Assembly: GCA_002964805.2 (NCBI GenBank)
Contig: PUDQ02000084.1
Span: 124,001 to 188,000, forward strand
Reading direction: 5' to 3'
From: Trametes villosa
Lineage: Eukaryota; Basidiomycota; Agaricomycetes; Polyporales; Polyporaceae
Length of the DNA stretch: 64,000 nucleotides
Below the pieces are notes generated by a model. The model searched no databases. It was not told the origin of the DNA and was given only the letters and a program-made list of their open reading frames with translations. Made by a program: the position numbers and the translations under genes. This document shows, piece by piece, positions 43,159 to 53,872 of this stretch; positions within the stretch are counted from its first letter, which is position 1, and the number at the start of each line of letters is the position of its first letter.

Positions 43159-43543
43159 CTTGGGAGAGGACCCCTGAAAATGCCTATGAGGGGGTGGCCG
43201 ATAGACGCTCGTTCATTTGGGCCTTCGTGTCCGGTCGCTTTTTGGGCCCTCAGGGCAGATTTTGTCCGGACCCGGCGAAATCCGGACTGGCCTCCGACGT
43301 CCAAAAATGTCAGTTTGTCCGGATTTTGGCGGCCGGCCCCTTCGGGGCCGGGCGCTAAGCCGTTAGCGCTCGAATTTCGTCTCCACCCGACCTCCATGTC
43401 CGGATGGCTCGCCGGCCAGAACCCCGATTTTGGGCCTTTGTGTCCGGACTTTGGCAAGGCCTGAAGGCCAAAAATCGCTAGACGCCGTCCGGATGACGGG
43501 CGTCTGTCGGTACTATAGGCGCTTTCAGGGGTCCTCTTGGGAG
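43159..43543. mobile_element. hAT-like non-autonomous transposon (369 bp) with 8-bp target-site duplication
   Basis: The element spans 43167-43535, between two identical copies of CTTGGGAG (43159-43166 and 43536-43543). Ends are inverted repeats: AGGACCCCTGAAAATGCCTA on the left and AGGACCCCTGAAAGCGCCTA when the right end is reversed, 18 of 20 matching. An 8-bp duplication is the mark of hAT transposases. Inside are at least seven copies of TCCGG-type motifs in both orientations, probable transposase-binding sites, and a perfect hairpin at 43333-43351 (CCGGCCCC / GGGGCCGG). There is no open frame, so it depends on an autonomous partner elsewhere. It lies 150 bp downstream of the IleRS stop. 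Confidence 0.85.
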
Positions 43544-43998
43544 TGGCTGACTTGGCTCGGCCGTGCGGCTATCCAACAAGACCCCGGACGATCGAAATGC
43601 CGGTCTGGTGGACAGCCACCGAATGTCGTCGATCGCGGCAGGATCTGTGACGCAATCGGTCAGCCCAGCTCAGGAATACCGTCGCTCGAATGCCAGCTTT
43701 GCCAGCCTCAGGCCCTCTATCAGCAAGAGGCATGCTGTATAAATTCCTCACGTCCTCCTCTACTACTAAGATAAGATAGATTGCTTGTACACGTCCGTCT
43801 CACTTACAGAATGATGCTCCCATGGTGCAGCGATGGCAAGTAGATTTTGTTGAATACATATTCGTACACACTCGTGTCATTCCTACATAACATACGTCCT
43901 ACATGCAGTATTCGAGCCAGCTTTTCTTCCCAGATCTCAAAGCATCCCACCCATCATTATATTTCTGGAGCACCTTAAGAACCGAGGACTCTAAGCCT
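43544..43998. other. Intergenic region
   Basis: A 0.45-kb spacer between the transposon and the 3' end of the DJ-1 gene. It probably holds that gene's 3' UTR. No gene is seen. Confidence 0.5.
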
Positions 43999-44959
43999 CT
44001 AGGCAAACGTGCCCCGGGGGAAGACCATAGGACCCGCGACCTCCGCTCGCTTGTCCTTCCCGCACAGCAACTCTACTAGAGTCAGCGCAAATGGGAACGT
44101 GGTGCCTATCATACTTGTGAGTTACTTGGACATGCATCCAAATGAACTTGTCATACCTGGACCGCGGCTGACAGATCCGTTACGGTGGTGAGCGATGCGA
44201 GAGCTCGAGATTCGGAGCGGGCCGGTCGAACATACCTGGTAACGAGCTTTCCAGATACGACAACGGGTTCCTCGGAGTACTCGAACGCTATGCATGTGGT
44301 GATGAGTGTATGTCGGGCTGTTTATGCAACTTATATGACTTGCCATCCTTGAGGTTATCGCGGACGCTCGGATGAGAAGTAAGCGGCTGCTTTGGCAGGC
44401 CGGAGGTGAGAGCAGTTAAACTGCCTGCATGGCTTGATGTCAGCGCCAGCCCCGCAAATATCAACGGTGGAAGTCTGCCTCTCACCTGCGCAGATCATGC
44501 CGACAAACTTGCCCGCCTGCAGGTACTCCCTGACCAAGTGCTGTACCGGCGAGCTGCCCGAGATTATCTCAGCGCCCTTCGCGCCGCCTGGGATTACCAG
44601 CAGGTCAAACTTGTCCTGCAATGCCAGTCAGTCACTGACATAATGTTATCGCACTTTCAAGCGACGAACCGGTGTCGCAGCTTGCGGCGAGAAGTAGGTG
44701 TCCGGGACGATCTTGATCCCGCGGGAGCCCTTCGCGAAGGGCGGGTTTGCTCCTAAGCTCCCGGAGTCCCCATCTCGCTTGTCATCAGAGACAAAGGCCG
44801 AGGTGCAAGAAACGCCTGCGCGTACAAGGGTGTCGTAGGTGATGGTACTGGATGAGGTCGCCTCAGAACATGGCCGGCTTGGAGGGATGATCGGGAGATT
44901 GTGGCCTACAATTCCATCTCCTCCGTCCCGTCAGCGATGAGGATCAGAGCAGAAGGCAT
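43999..44959 (-). CDS. DJ-1/PfpI family protein
   Basis: DJ-1/PfpI superfamily member (202 aa). Family members act as glyoxalase III/deglycase or redox sensor. Exons 44959-44910, 44847-44670, 44615-44486, 44424-44344, 44287-44236, 44167-44157 and 44105-43999, frame closed. The start MPSALILIADGTEEMEF is the canonical N-terminus with the conserved Glu. IPGGAKGA and the nucleophile elbow VGMICAG, which carries the active cysteine, follow. [40 protein letters not shown] and MVFPRGTFA end the protein. Two splicing features are unusual: intron 4 begins with GC in the strong context GCAAGT, and exon 6 is only 11 nt. The catalytic residues look complete. Assignment to a specific enzymatic activity is not possible from sequence alone. 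Confidence 0.92.
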
Positions 44960-45441
44960 GTTCTCTGTGGTTGTGCGACGTTCAGGCCGTTCGGTCAGTA
45001 GGCTGATGGTGGTCTATAGTCAAGAGACCGTCAGTGGCGGTAGCGTTTACATTGACGTCAGTAAAGGAGTTATCCGCTTCAAGCGGGGATTATGCCAACA
45101 TATCCGGCGGGATAAGCCGGGATAGATTATGCAAAGTTTGTGGAAATTGTTCGGACCGGGCCTGCGAGACGGGCGTGTGGCTGAAGGACTCTGCAGGCAA
45201 CCACCACGACCTCTGCTCATCCTCCCTTCGTTCCTGTCGTTCTCGCTGTTTATAGAAGATCCGCACTGTCTCGGGTGCATGATTCGGTTTATCCGCCGCT
45301 AGCGCCGACGATCTCACTGGAACGGGCCGCTCACAAGGTTCGTACGCCAGTCTCACGCTCACGCCCGTCTGTCTGTGCCAACTATATCGCACAGCGTTTG
45401 GTATAAGCGGTGCGGTGTGGGAGACGTACGACCACACCAAA
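44960..45441. other. Divergent promoter region, DJ-1 and coiled-coil gene
   Basis: A 0.48-kb spacer between two divergent starts. No motif is strong enough to name. Confidence 0.45.
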
Positions 45442-47486
45442 ATGGACGACCAGTTCACAGAATGGCACTCTGTCCGGCCCTGGCACCCCACCCTCTCCCT
45501 CGCCGTGCGCGAGATCACCTCGGTCTCGGTCACCTTCATCCTGTCCTGCCCCTACTCCGCCACAGACGCTGCCGCCCAGGATCCTGCATCTCTCGGCCTG
45601 TCCTCCTCGGATGACGACGATCAGAGCCGTGACAGCGTCAGCACTACAGACACCGGACCCACCCAGGTCGTCGCGGACATCCTCGCCAAGGGGCTGTCCG
45701 TGAAGGTCAATGGCACGCCCTGGCAGCGGGTCTTCCTCAAGATGGACGAAGTCTTTGACGAGGGCATCATCATTCTCTACGGTCTGATGCCTGCCAGGCA
45801 GTACGACATCGAGCTGGGGCTCTCGCCGGGGCAGGCGAGTACTAGCGTCCGGGGGCAGATCACCACCGGTATGTACTCCCATTTTATCCCGCGCAGCCAG
45901 GTGGTCTGGCATTGAACGCGAGACCCCTGCACTGTCTATGCAGTTAACTCTCTGGGCATATCCTGAGGGCGACTCGCCACATCCACCATCCTGGGCACCA
46001 ATCTCTGCCATATCGCCCCCCTACCGCCCCCAGGACCGCCATTAGATGCGAGCTCACATGAACAGATCGATACTGGATCACCTGGCTGCACCATGTCCCT
46101 AACTGAGATACTCACCGTGCTTTGCTATTTACAGACACCGAGGCGCGCATAGAGGCCGCATTACCAGACGCCAACCCTGACGAAGCCGCAGCAAACTCCT
46201 CTGAAGCATCCATGTCGACCACCATCCCCCTCTCTACCACACCCCCTCATGCGAACGGTGGCGTGCATACACCCGGTCCACCGCCACCCACACAGTTCAC
46301 CCTCGAGGACCACCGACAACAACTCACGCATCAACTCAATCTGCTAACCGCCGAGCACTCCACCCTTACGTCCTCACTCAAGACCGCACGGAAAGAGTCG
46401 CAGAAGGCAGATGCAGCGCTTCGCTCCGAGATCGAAACTCTGAAGCGAGCTTCGGACCGGTATGCGTCAAACGAGAGCCGAGCACGCCAGAAAATCCTCG
46501 CGCTGCAGGAAGCGGTCAAGCAAACTGTCGCCGCGGCGCGCGATATCGATGCCCTTGTGAAAGACATCGAAGCCGCTCTACCTGCGCTTGACGAGCGCCG
46601 GAAAGAGGTCGAGAAGGAGTGGGCAAAGGTCAAGGAGGAGGCGAAGCGGGTCAAGGCGAGGCGGGAAGAGGCGGAGCAGCGGGAGAAGGCGCGCGCAGAA
46701 TCCAGTCAAGCAGAGCTCACTGGTCTCGCGAACAGGCTCGACAAGCTCAGCGGGAAGCGCGAGAAGCTCGAGGGCGAGGGCGGCGTGCTCGCGGAGCTGG
46801 AGGAGAAGCTGCGCAAGCTCGAAGAGGAGCGCGAGCGTATCGAGCGCGACCCGTACGGCTACGAGGGCGAGTCCGAGGACAGCGGCCGGGCGGGGTCGGA
46901 GGGGCGCTCCAAGGACGACAGCTCCCCCGAGGGCGAGCGGTCGCATCCTCTGCCTGCGCGACATCACCACCAACCGCACCCGCACATGAACAACTTCCAC
47001 CCTCAGCAGCATCAGCACCCGCGCAAGCGGCACTCGCATCCGCACATGCACAATACGCACGCACACCACCCTCGACCGTCCTTCCCGCCGCCCCAACGCC
47101 CCGTCGAGCCGGTGCATCGCGCAGCAGGGCGCGCTTCCTTCCCGATGGGTCCGAACGTAAACGCGAACGCGGTCCCGGGCGTCATCCACCTCCCACCCCA
47201 CGGCCCCAACCACCAGCACCGCAAACAGCACCGCGGGGCGTTCCATGCACATCCTCACGGTCCGGGCTCGGGGTCGTCTTCAGCATCGTCGACGCCCATC
47301 ACGGCTGCGAACGCGAACGCAGGCTCGGGCCTGTCGAGCCGGGCGCCGCCGTTCGAGCCGTCGCGCAGCCGTGCGCACTCGCAGTCGCATCCGCAGGCGC
47401 CTGGGAGGTCGGAGCTGAATCCGGGGTCGATACCGTTCGCGCCTCGGGCGGCCGTCATACCGGGCAAGGCTGGTCTGCCGCCGTAG
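45442..47486 (+). CDS. Conserved-looking protein of unknown function: beta-sandwich-like N-terminus, long coiled coil, His-rich tail
   Basis: I do not recognise the family. Two exons, 45442-45868 and 46135-47486, give 592 aa, frame closed; the 266-nt intron is long and could hide another small exon. The ATG at 45442 starts MDDQFTEWHSVRPWHPTLSL. The first 140 residues alternate hydrophobic and polar (ITSVSVTFILSCPY, LSVKVNGTPWQRVFLKMDE, GIIILYGLMPARQYDIELGL), which resembles a fibronectin III-like or other beta-sandwich domain. A linker rich in Pro/Thr/Ser follows, then about 190 residues of heptad-type coiled coil (TLEDHRQQLTHQLNLLTAEH onward). A disordered tail with many His-Pro and Asn/Gln repeats ends the protein. 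No signal peptide or membrane segment was found. Confidence 0.75.
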
Positions 47487-47917
47487 ATGTGGCCGCCTCC
47501 CTTGGGAGTGTGGGGTGGTGGTGGCGGGGGTTTTGTATGAGAGGAGGGGTTGATGCATGTCCGTGCTTTCTCGTATTGACGCATACTTCATGACCGGGGT
47601 GCAAGAGTAGACTGACGGCTGCTTGCAGATCCCGCTGTACTCGTAGTTAGACCAAGATGTATTCATTGCGACATCATAGTATTTAATCGGTCTCTGCTCT
47701 CCGTCAATGGCGAGATCTGCAAGCATCGTCGTATTCATGTCTTACAAGAAACCGTCCACGTCAAGCACGAGCCGCAGTATCACAATAGGAGGGTCAGGGT
47801 AACCATCGCAGGCTCGCAGACGGGTTGCGCTGGAAGCAGCTCCAATTGCAACAATGTAGGAGAGTGTGGTAGAGTAGATCACAGGAGTAAAACAGAAGAA
47901 TACACGTAGACCACGGC
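47487..47917. other. Convergent 3' region
   Basis: A 0.43-kb spacer between the coiled-coil gene and ENP2 ends, likely both 3' UTRs. Nothing else is recognised. Confidence 0.5.
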
Positions 47918-50562
47918 TCACATCCTCCTGAACGTGTTTTTGCTCCCACTCCGCATGCCCTGCCGCCGCTTCGTCCGCCCCTTCCGCTCCGTCTCGCTCA
48001 TCTCGCGCTCCGGGTCCTCCCCGCCGCGCTCCATGCCCGCCCCAAACGTCTCCACGCCCTTGCGCTTCGCCTCCTTCCCCTTCCCTTTCTGCGCCGGCGC
48101 CTCGTCGTCGTAGTCGTGCCCGGACGACGCCGTCCTCGGGATGAACGTCATCTCCATGCCGCCTCCTGGGGTGTAGCGCACGGCGGCGTCGCGCCCGCCG
48201 GAGGCACGCTCCTTGCCCTTGGGCCCGAATTGCGAGCGGCGCTGGCCGAACGTCGCGTTCTTGTCCGCGCCGCGGCCGCTCGTGTCGCTCTGCGCCTGGA
48301 GGGGGACCAGCCGGACCTTCGCTTCGCGCCGCTGTTGTGGCCGGGCTTGCTTCCGGGAGCTGTCGCGCGCCGCCATGCGCACACGGATGTTGTCCTGCCA
48401 GAGTTCTGCGACAGCCATGAGTGAGAAATAATTAGCATATATGTCGATAGAGTACTCACTGCCAGCATCGTCACTGTCCTCGCTCTCGCTGCCACTCTTG
48501 TCCTCTTCGCTATCCCCGCTTTCGCTGAGGGGATCGGAGGACGCCTTGTCGCTCTCATCCTCTTCTTCTTCCACTGCCGTCTTCCTCCCCTTGCTCGGGT
48601 CACGCCCTTGCCGCTGCGCGACGGCAGAGGGGTTGAGCAGCGCGAACTCCCTAGTGTTCTCGTCCACCTCGAACTCGGGGTCCTGGAACACCGCCGCGAA
48701 ACGGGGGTCGCTGAGCAGCGCAGGCTTCTTGCCCGCCTCCGTATCTCCCTCTTCCTCTCCATCCACCTCCATCGCCTCTCCCTCCGCTCCATCCTCCTCT
48801 CCGGCATGCGCCCTCTTCGCGCGGCGCGCTTCGCGTTTCCGCTCGCGCTCCTCCTCCTTCTTGAGCTTCTCCGCAAGCGCCTTGTTGACCTTGACAGCGG
48901 CGCCGGCGTCCTTGCGCGCGCGGATGCGCGTCTCCGCCATCTTCTCCATCTTCTCCTGCACCATGCGCTCGCGGTGCTCCGCGTACGCGTACGGGTTCGC
49001 GATGACGCGCGCGGCGTCGTACAGCTCGAGCGAGACGAAGTAGCCGTGCATGTACGGCTTGAGCGCGGGCGTGCCCACCAGATGGTCCAGCCCCAGCCTG
49101 CGCAAGCGGGAGCAAGGTGTCAGCGTCAGTCTCAATGCTAGGGAGATGGAGAGGGAGGGCCAGGAGTGGGAGGAAGGACGCACTTTGCACACTCGCTGCG
49201 GTCGATGAACTTGTAGTCCTGGTACGCGGTGCGCGTCGTCTGGTCCTCCATCTCCTCCGTGAGGTTCTCGAGGAAGCTGCACCACTTCGGGGCGGGGCCG
49301 AGCTGGGGGATGAAGTAGCTCGTCATCTTGATCCCCTCGTTCGCGAGCAGGAGCAGCCCGCTGCCCGGCACATGATGCACGTCGTTGAGGTCGTTCGCAG
49401 GCGTAATCGACGTGAAGTTGACTTCGGGCTGGGTGTGCGTGAGCAAGCGTTCGCGGATGTGGAGTAGGGGCACGTACGGAATTTCGGTTCCAGATCTTGA
49501 TGACCTTCTTGTCCGCGCTCAGGACGTAGCCCTCGCCTGCCATGCGGCTGCCGCCCTCTATCCACGCAACGTTCTTCACGGGCAGACCATACCCTTGATC
49601 CTTGATAGCAAGATGCCTCGCTGACCGGATGTCGTACAGGAGGGTGTGGCCTGTAGACGTCCCCACAGCATATGATAGCCCGTCCGGTCTTGACGAGATG
49701 GCGGTCACGGACAAGGGTGGTGGGCCGTCGTCTACACCAGGCAGCGCGGGTGCAGCGAGAGAGTTCATAGGCATGAGTCTTTCGCGGGGTAACCGCAGAA
49801 TGCCCACTCGTGATCGTGAGCGGGGGTCCCAGAACTCGACGGTGCCGTTCCCCTCCACTCCAAAGGCGAAGAGTTGATGCGCAGGATTGATGTCTATGAC
49901 ATTCACTCCTGCGATGTCTTCGCCTCCTTCGCCTTGCAGCACCAGCGGATTCATGAACCGTCCTTGGTCGAGGTTGAGCCGGAAGACTTCAGGACCGGAC
50001 GCGGCGAACAGGGCGTCGCATGAGGGGAAATGGTAGGCGAGAGCGCGGCCAAAGCGCGGTATGCGGGTTCGGTAGTGGAAGCCGCCTTGTGTGTGTAGCT
50101 CAACGGAGCGATCGTTTTGTAGGTGTATTGACTTTGTCCAGTCGTCCGACAGCATCTAGCAAGCGTGCATACCTTTAGCATCCCAAGCCCTTGCGAGTAC
50201 CGAGAAGACGGGGGAGAGCAAGACTCACTCACAACAAAATCAACGTTCTCCGCGTCTGTATGCCGCTCGAACTTGAGCGAAAGCTGGTCCAGGTCCCATA
50301 CTTTGATTTGAGGCTTGTAGGTTCCGGTCGCGATCGCGTGGCGCCCATCCCGAGTAGTCTTGACCTTGTTACTGGCCTCGGGGAAGTCGAAGTGCTGGAT
50401 GAGCTCAATACTGCCCTCTATGTGCTCCCGTATGGCCCTCTTCCCCTTCCCTTTCGTCTCCCGTTTCCGCGTGAGCCAGTCGGGCAGAGAGGAAGAAGAC
50501 CCGGAGGCCTCTCCGTTCACGGTGTAGACCTTCACCGCGCTAGGATCCAAGGCAACGCTCAT
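47918..50562 (-). CDS. ENP2: Ribosome biogenesis protein Enp2 (NOL10)
   Basis: Nucleolar WD-repeat protein of the 90S pre-ribosome, needed for 18S rRNA maturation. Exons 50562-50233, 50155-49478, 49428-49184, 49097-48460 and 48405-47918 give 792 aa, frame closed. The N-terminus VKVYTVNGEASG, then LPDWL and IELIQHFDFPEASNKVKTTRDGRH..IATGTYKPQIKVWDLDQLS, is diagnostic of the family. A seven-bladed propeller follows (GVNVIDINPAHQLFAFGVEG, VEFWDPRSRSRV, ISSRPDGLSYAVGTSTGH, GYVLSADKKVIKIWNRNS), then TPANDLNDVHHV, SYFIPQLGPAPKWCSFLENL and the conserved LTEEMED. The C-terminal half has a long charged coiled segment, acidic blocks and a basic tail. Intron 4 (48406-48459, 54 nt) contains no in-frame stop. 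Start is 682 bp from the divergent GNAT gene. Confidence 0.95.
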
Positions 50563-51243
50563 AGCTCCTGATTACGCAGAGCAATTGTACCCCCAGCAGA
50601 GTCGTGATAGTAGAAGCAAGGCGGAAAAACAGCAGCGGTTAGGAAGCAGGAGAGGAGTTGAGACCGCTGAGCACGGCGGCGCAGAGGATGGGTATACGGG
50701 CGCCTCCCAAAAATTGGCGGCCACGTGCGCTCATTGACCGGTGATCGATCTCAGATCTGAACCTTCGCTGACGCCGCTGCCGCCTCAGGGACGCCCGACA
50801 CTCGCTGCCGATGCGGCAACTTGAACCTTGGATCTGTTACGCTCGTCTTGCCGTGCTCTGTCTCTTTCTTTGTTGTCATTCTTCAATATATGCGCTTCAA
50901 GGGGGCTGCTTCTTTCCATTTTGACCGCACGATGCTCAGCGACCGTCCGAAATACCTGAACTCCATACGACTGCGCCCCACTACGCCCCCGAGCGCCTGA
51001 TGATAGCACTACTGCGCGCACGCCATATGGTCCTTCGAGCCAGCATTTGATTCCCTCAGGGCCCTCTCTCGCCGCCCCTTCCGCGGTGGGCGGGCCTGGA
51101 CGCACGATCACTTGACGGCCCGGCCTTCAACGCGGTTTTACGGCTTGTCATGACTCATATTCGGCGGTTGTGCAGCATTCCCTGATACCAACGCCTCCTT
51201 CGACTCGCCTGCTTGCCCACATACCCCACTGAGATACAGTCCT
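50563..51243. other. Divergent promoter region, ENP2 and GNAT gene
   Basis: A 0.68-kb spacer between divergent starts. No additional gene or repeat is evident. Confidence 0.5.
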
Positions 51244-52390
51244 ATGCAGCCTGTCGTTGAAGCCTCCGGAAACGCTGCGGCGTCATCTCAACATACCGAG
51301 GCAACCCCTCTCCTCGCACAGGTCAGAGCAAAGCCGGAGGATGTGAGGCCCTTGAAATACCGTACGTCCTAGGCCATTTCTCTCCCTAATATCATAGCAA
51401 TGGCTTCCACTAAGGCTTATGGCGTGAATGTTAGGCGAACTCCCGCGAGCCATGAGGACTGCAACCACAGCGTTCGTGAACGACTCACTAGCCAAGTACT
51501 TCGACGTGCGTGCGCCGCAGTCCACAACCTCTCTCCTTGTCCCGCAGGATTTCTGAGAGCTTTGGAGTGTATATAGTCATCAGACACATGGCCCCTCGCG
51601 AAGTGGCGCATCATGCTCGTCAAGCTATTCACATTCGCGGGCAGCATCTACCAGAAACGCATGCTGACCGTCCACGGCAACTCGTTCTTGATCTAGTGAG
51701 TCCGCATACAACACACACATGGCTTGCTGTGCGTCCACGAGACACTAACGGTCTCACCCACAGCTCAACTCCGCAGAACAACAAGCCGCTCTGGATCGTG
51801 CGCATCCTCACCTCCATTGTCAACTTCTTCAGGGCCGCCGAGCTCGTCAGGGTACGCCTGTCCTTCCGGTGCTCGCCTGCACCTCACCCTCTGACCTGTA
51901 TCCCACCAGAGGAGAGACGAGTTCGGCGCAGCAGTTCAGGCCCACGTGCAAGACGCCTTCGGCGCGAAGGCGAGCGAGATGTACGAGATCCAGGGCCTCG
52001 CGACCGCCCCCGAGGCACAGGGCCGCGGCTACGGCAAGGTCCTCGTCAAGGCCGTGACAGACATGGTGCGCCCTTCCTCAGCGCGAAATGCGTATTAAGT
52101 TCGCTAATACGTCTCGGTGGTTGTGCTACAGGGCGACCGCGACGGGCGCGACGTCTGGGTCATTACGTCGGACGCACGGCCGTTCTACGAATTGCAAGGG
52201 TTCAGCCTGGTGCGCACTGCGCTTATCGGCGCGAATAACCCCTCTTGGAAGCGCGAGCCGGTCAATGTGTCCATTGTATGTGTTGCTTCACGGGTATTAC
52301 GATCATATCAAGTGCTCATGACCCTTCTCTCAACAGATGTCGAGGCCCGCGAAGACATCTCCTGCCGAGACGGCGAAAGAGACTGTATAG
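51244..52390 (+). CDS. GNAT-family N-acetyltransferase
   Basis: GCN5-related acetyltransferase of unknown substrate (248 aa). Exons 51244-51361, 51435-51509, 51584-51695, 51764-51851, 51910-52065, 52132-52275 and 52337-52390, frame closed. After a short leader come RELPRAMRTATTAFVND, the typical start of a fungal GNAT group with a substrate-lid region (KWRIMLVKLFTFAGSIYQKR). The acetyl-CoA motif A is clear in GLATAPEAQGRGYGKVLVKA, with the Q/R-x-x-G-x-G loop. Motif B follows in VWVITSDARPFYELQGFSLV. The short tail ends SPAETAKETV. The middle intron (51510-51583) has a GTGCGC donor just after another GT, and only this choice keeps the reading frame. A small-molecule rather than histone substrate is likely but not shown. 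Confidence 0.88.
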
Positions 52391-52543
52391 TATTCGATTC
52401 AATGTGCATGATTTGGATAGGTGTCGCTTCTTCTGGGCGGTTGGGCGGTAACATACAATAGAGGAATTACTAAGTTCACGACAGACATTCGCAAAATCGT
52501 CTCGAGGTCATGACAATCGCTACCGAGAGCAACAATTGGGCCC
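52391..52543. other. Convergent 3' spacer
   Basis: A 153-bp gap between the stop codons of the GNAT gene and the membrane protein. The 3' UTRs of the two genes must overlap or be very short. Confidence 0.5.
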
Positions 52544-53872
52544 TCATCCCCAGAGCGCGTCGGTGTCCACCTCGCGTGCAGGCCTCTCTCCCTGCGGCGG
52601 CGCCTGAGGGCCAGCTTCGTCGTCCGGAAGCGCGATAGGACCAGTCCGCCGGCGGCGCCCACGGAGCCACACCCATAGCGTCGAGGCAATAAGCGCAGCC
52701 GGGTGGAGGACGGTGAACATGACGGTCACGAACTGTACTAATGTCAGCAATTGTGCGCAAGATCAGAACTCCGTATACGCACGAAGACAGGGTAGGGCTT
52801 GGGCTTGAGGCTCCATATGCTCGCGCATATCCAAGTCGCCGCCGCGCACCACACGACATCGCGGCGGAAGATGATGACCAGAAGTCCTGAGCAAGTAAGC
52901 AAATATCAGTACCACAAGACTCCCTCGCCGGCTGGAGGAGCAGGGCGTACCGAGGAGGTTCACACCAAACATCACGGCAACTCCGGGCCATTGCCCGCGA
53001 GCGTAATGTTGGGGCTCGCCGGGTGACCAGGTCAAGCCGAGTGTTACACTGTCCCTCAGGTCAACGTGTGCTCTACAACGCTATCGCAGAGAGGAAGCTC
53101 ACAAAAGGCTGTAAGGGAACATGACGCCCAAGGGCAGGAGGAGGAAAGCGCGTAGAGGCGCGTGGATGAACGCGACATCGAGCGGCCTGTTCAAAAGAGG
53201 TCAATAAAGCGATATGCTTGCTGGCGCACACAAGTACGCACCTTTTCCCAGTAGGCGCGTGGTATATGAGGAGTACGACGTTGGCGTATAGCAACAAGCC
53301 CAACAAGATACCGAGGCATATGGTGGAGAGGAGGAATGCTTGGAGGACCTTCGCGAGCAAATCAGCTCGCCTTCCTCAACGTAGTGTAATTTGGGAGGTA
53401 ACACACCCATGCTATGGCCCAGAATGCCATTACCCAGTTGGCGAGCATCAGAGGGAATCCGCACCCTTGGATGATCGCGCGCTTTGTCTCTGGTTTCCGA
53501 GAGAGCACGAGAAGTACGCAGTATCCGACTTGCCCGACATATATGGCGACAATAAATACGGCAATCATATATGGCTTTGGCGATATCGCGGATGGGTATA
53601 GTTTGGAGATGTCGCCTGAAGGACTATAAGCAGTCACTCTATCCGAAGCGAGTAATTGACATACCTAGGTTCGGATCAAGTACGAACGTACAGACCATCA
53701 AAGTCGCTATGTTAACCAAGAGCGACAGAGGTGTGAGGACCTGCAGTCTGAGAAATAACACGCTTAATTCCGATAACATGCCAATCCAGACGCTGGTTCA
53801 AACGCACCGGATGAGAGCGAGGTACTCTCTGACCGCCGGGTGGGAGGTGTCGATGGGTAAGTCTTCCATCAT
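52544..53872 (-). CDS. Multi-pass (about 7 TM) membrane protein, possibly DUF1774-type
   Basis: Unidentified fungal membrane protein. The start MMEDLPIDTSHPAVREYLALI is at 53870-53872 or the next codon. Consecutive short GT-AG introns join, among others, LQVLTPLSLLVNIATLMVCT, LGDISKLYPS, PYMIAVFIVAIYVGQVGYC, FPLMLANWVMAFWAIAW, VLQAFLLSTICLGILL, PLRAFLLLPLGVMFPYSLFV, WPGVAVMFGVNLLGLLVIIF, VVWCAAATWICASIWSL and VFVLQFVTVMFTVLHPAALI. That gives at least seven hydrophobic segments, then a basic stop-transfer (RGRRRR) and a short acidic C-terminus. The layout recalls the DUF1774 family, but that is from memory of general shape and is weak. Intron choice near 52750 and 53640 was decided by frame. 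No function can be given. Confidence 0.72.
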
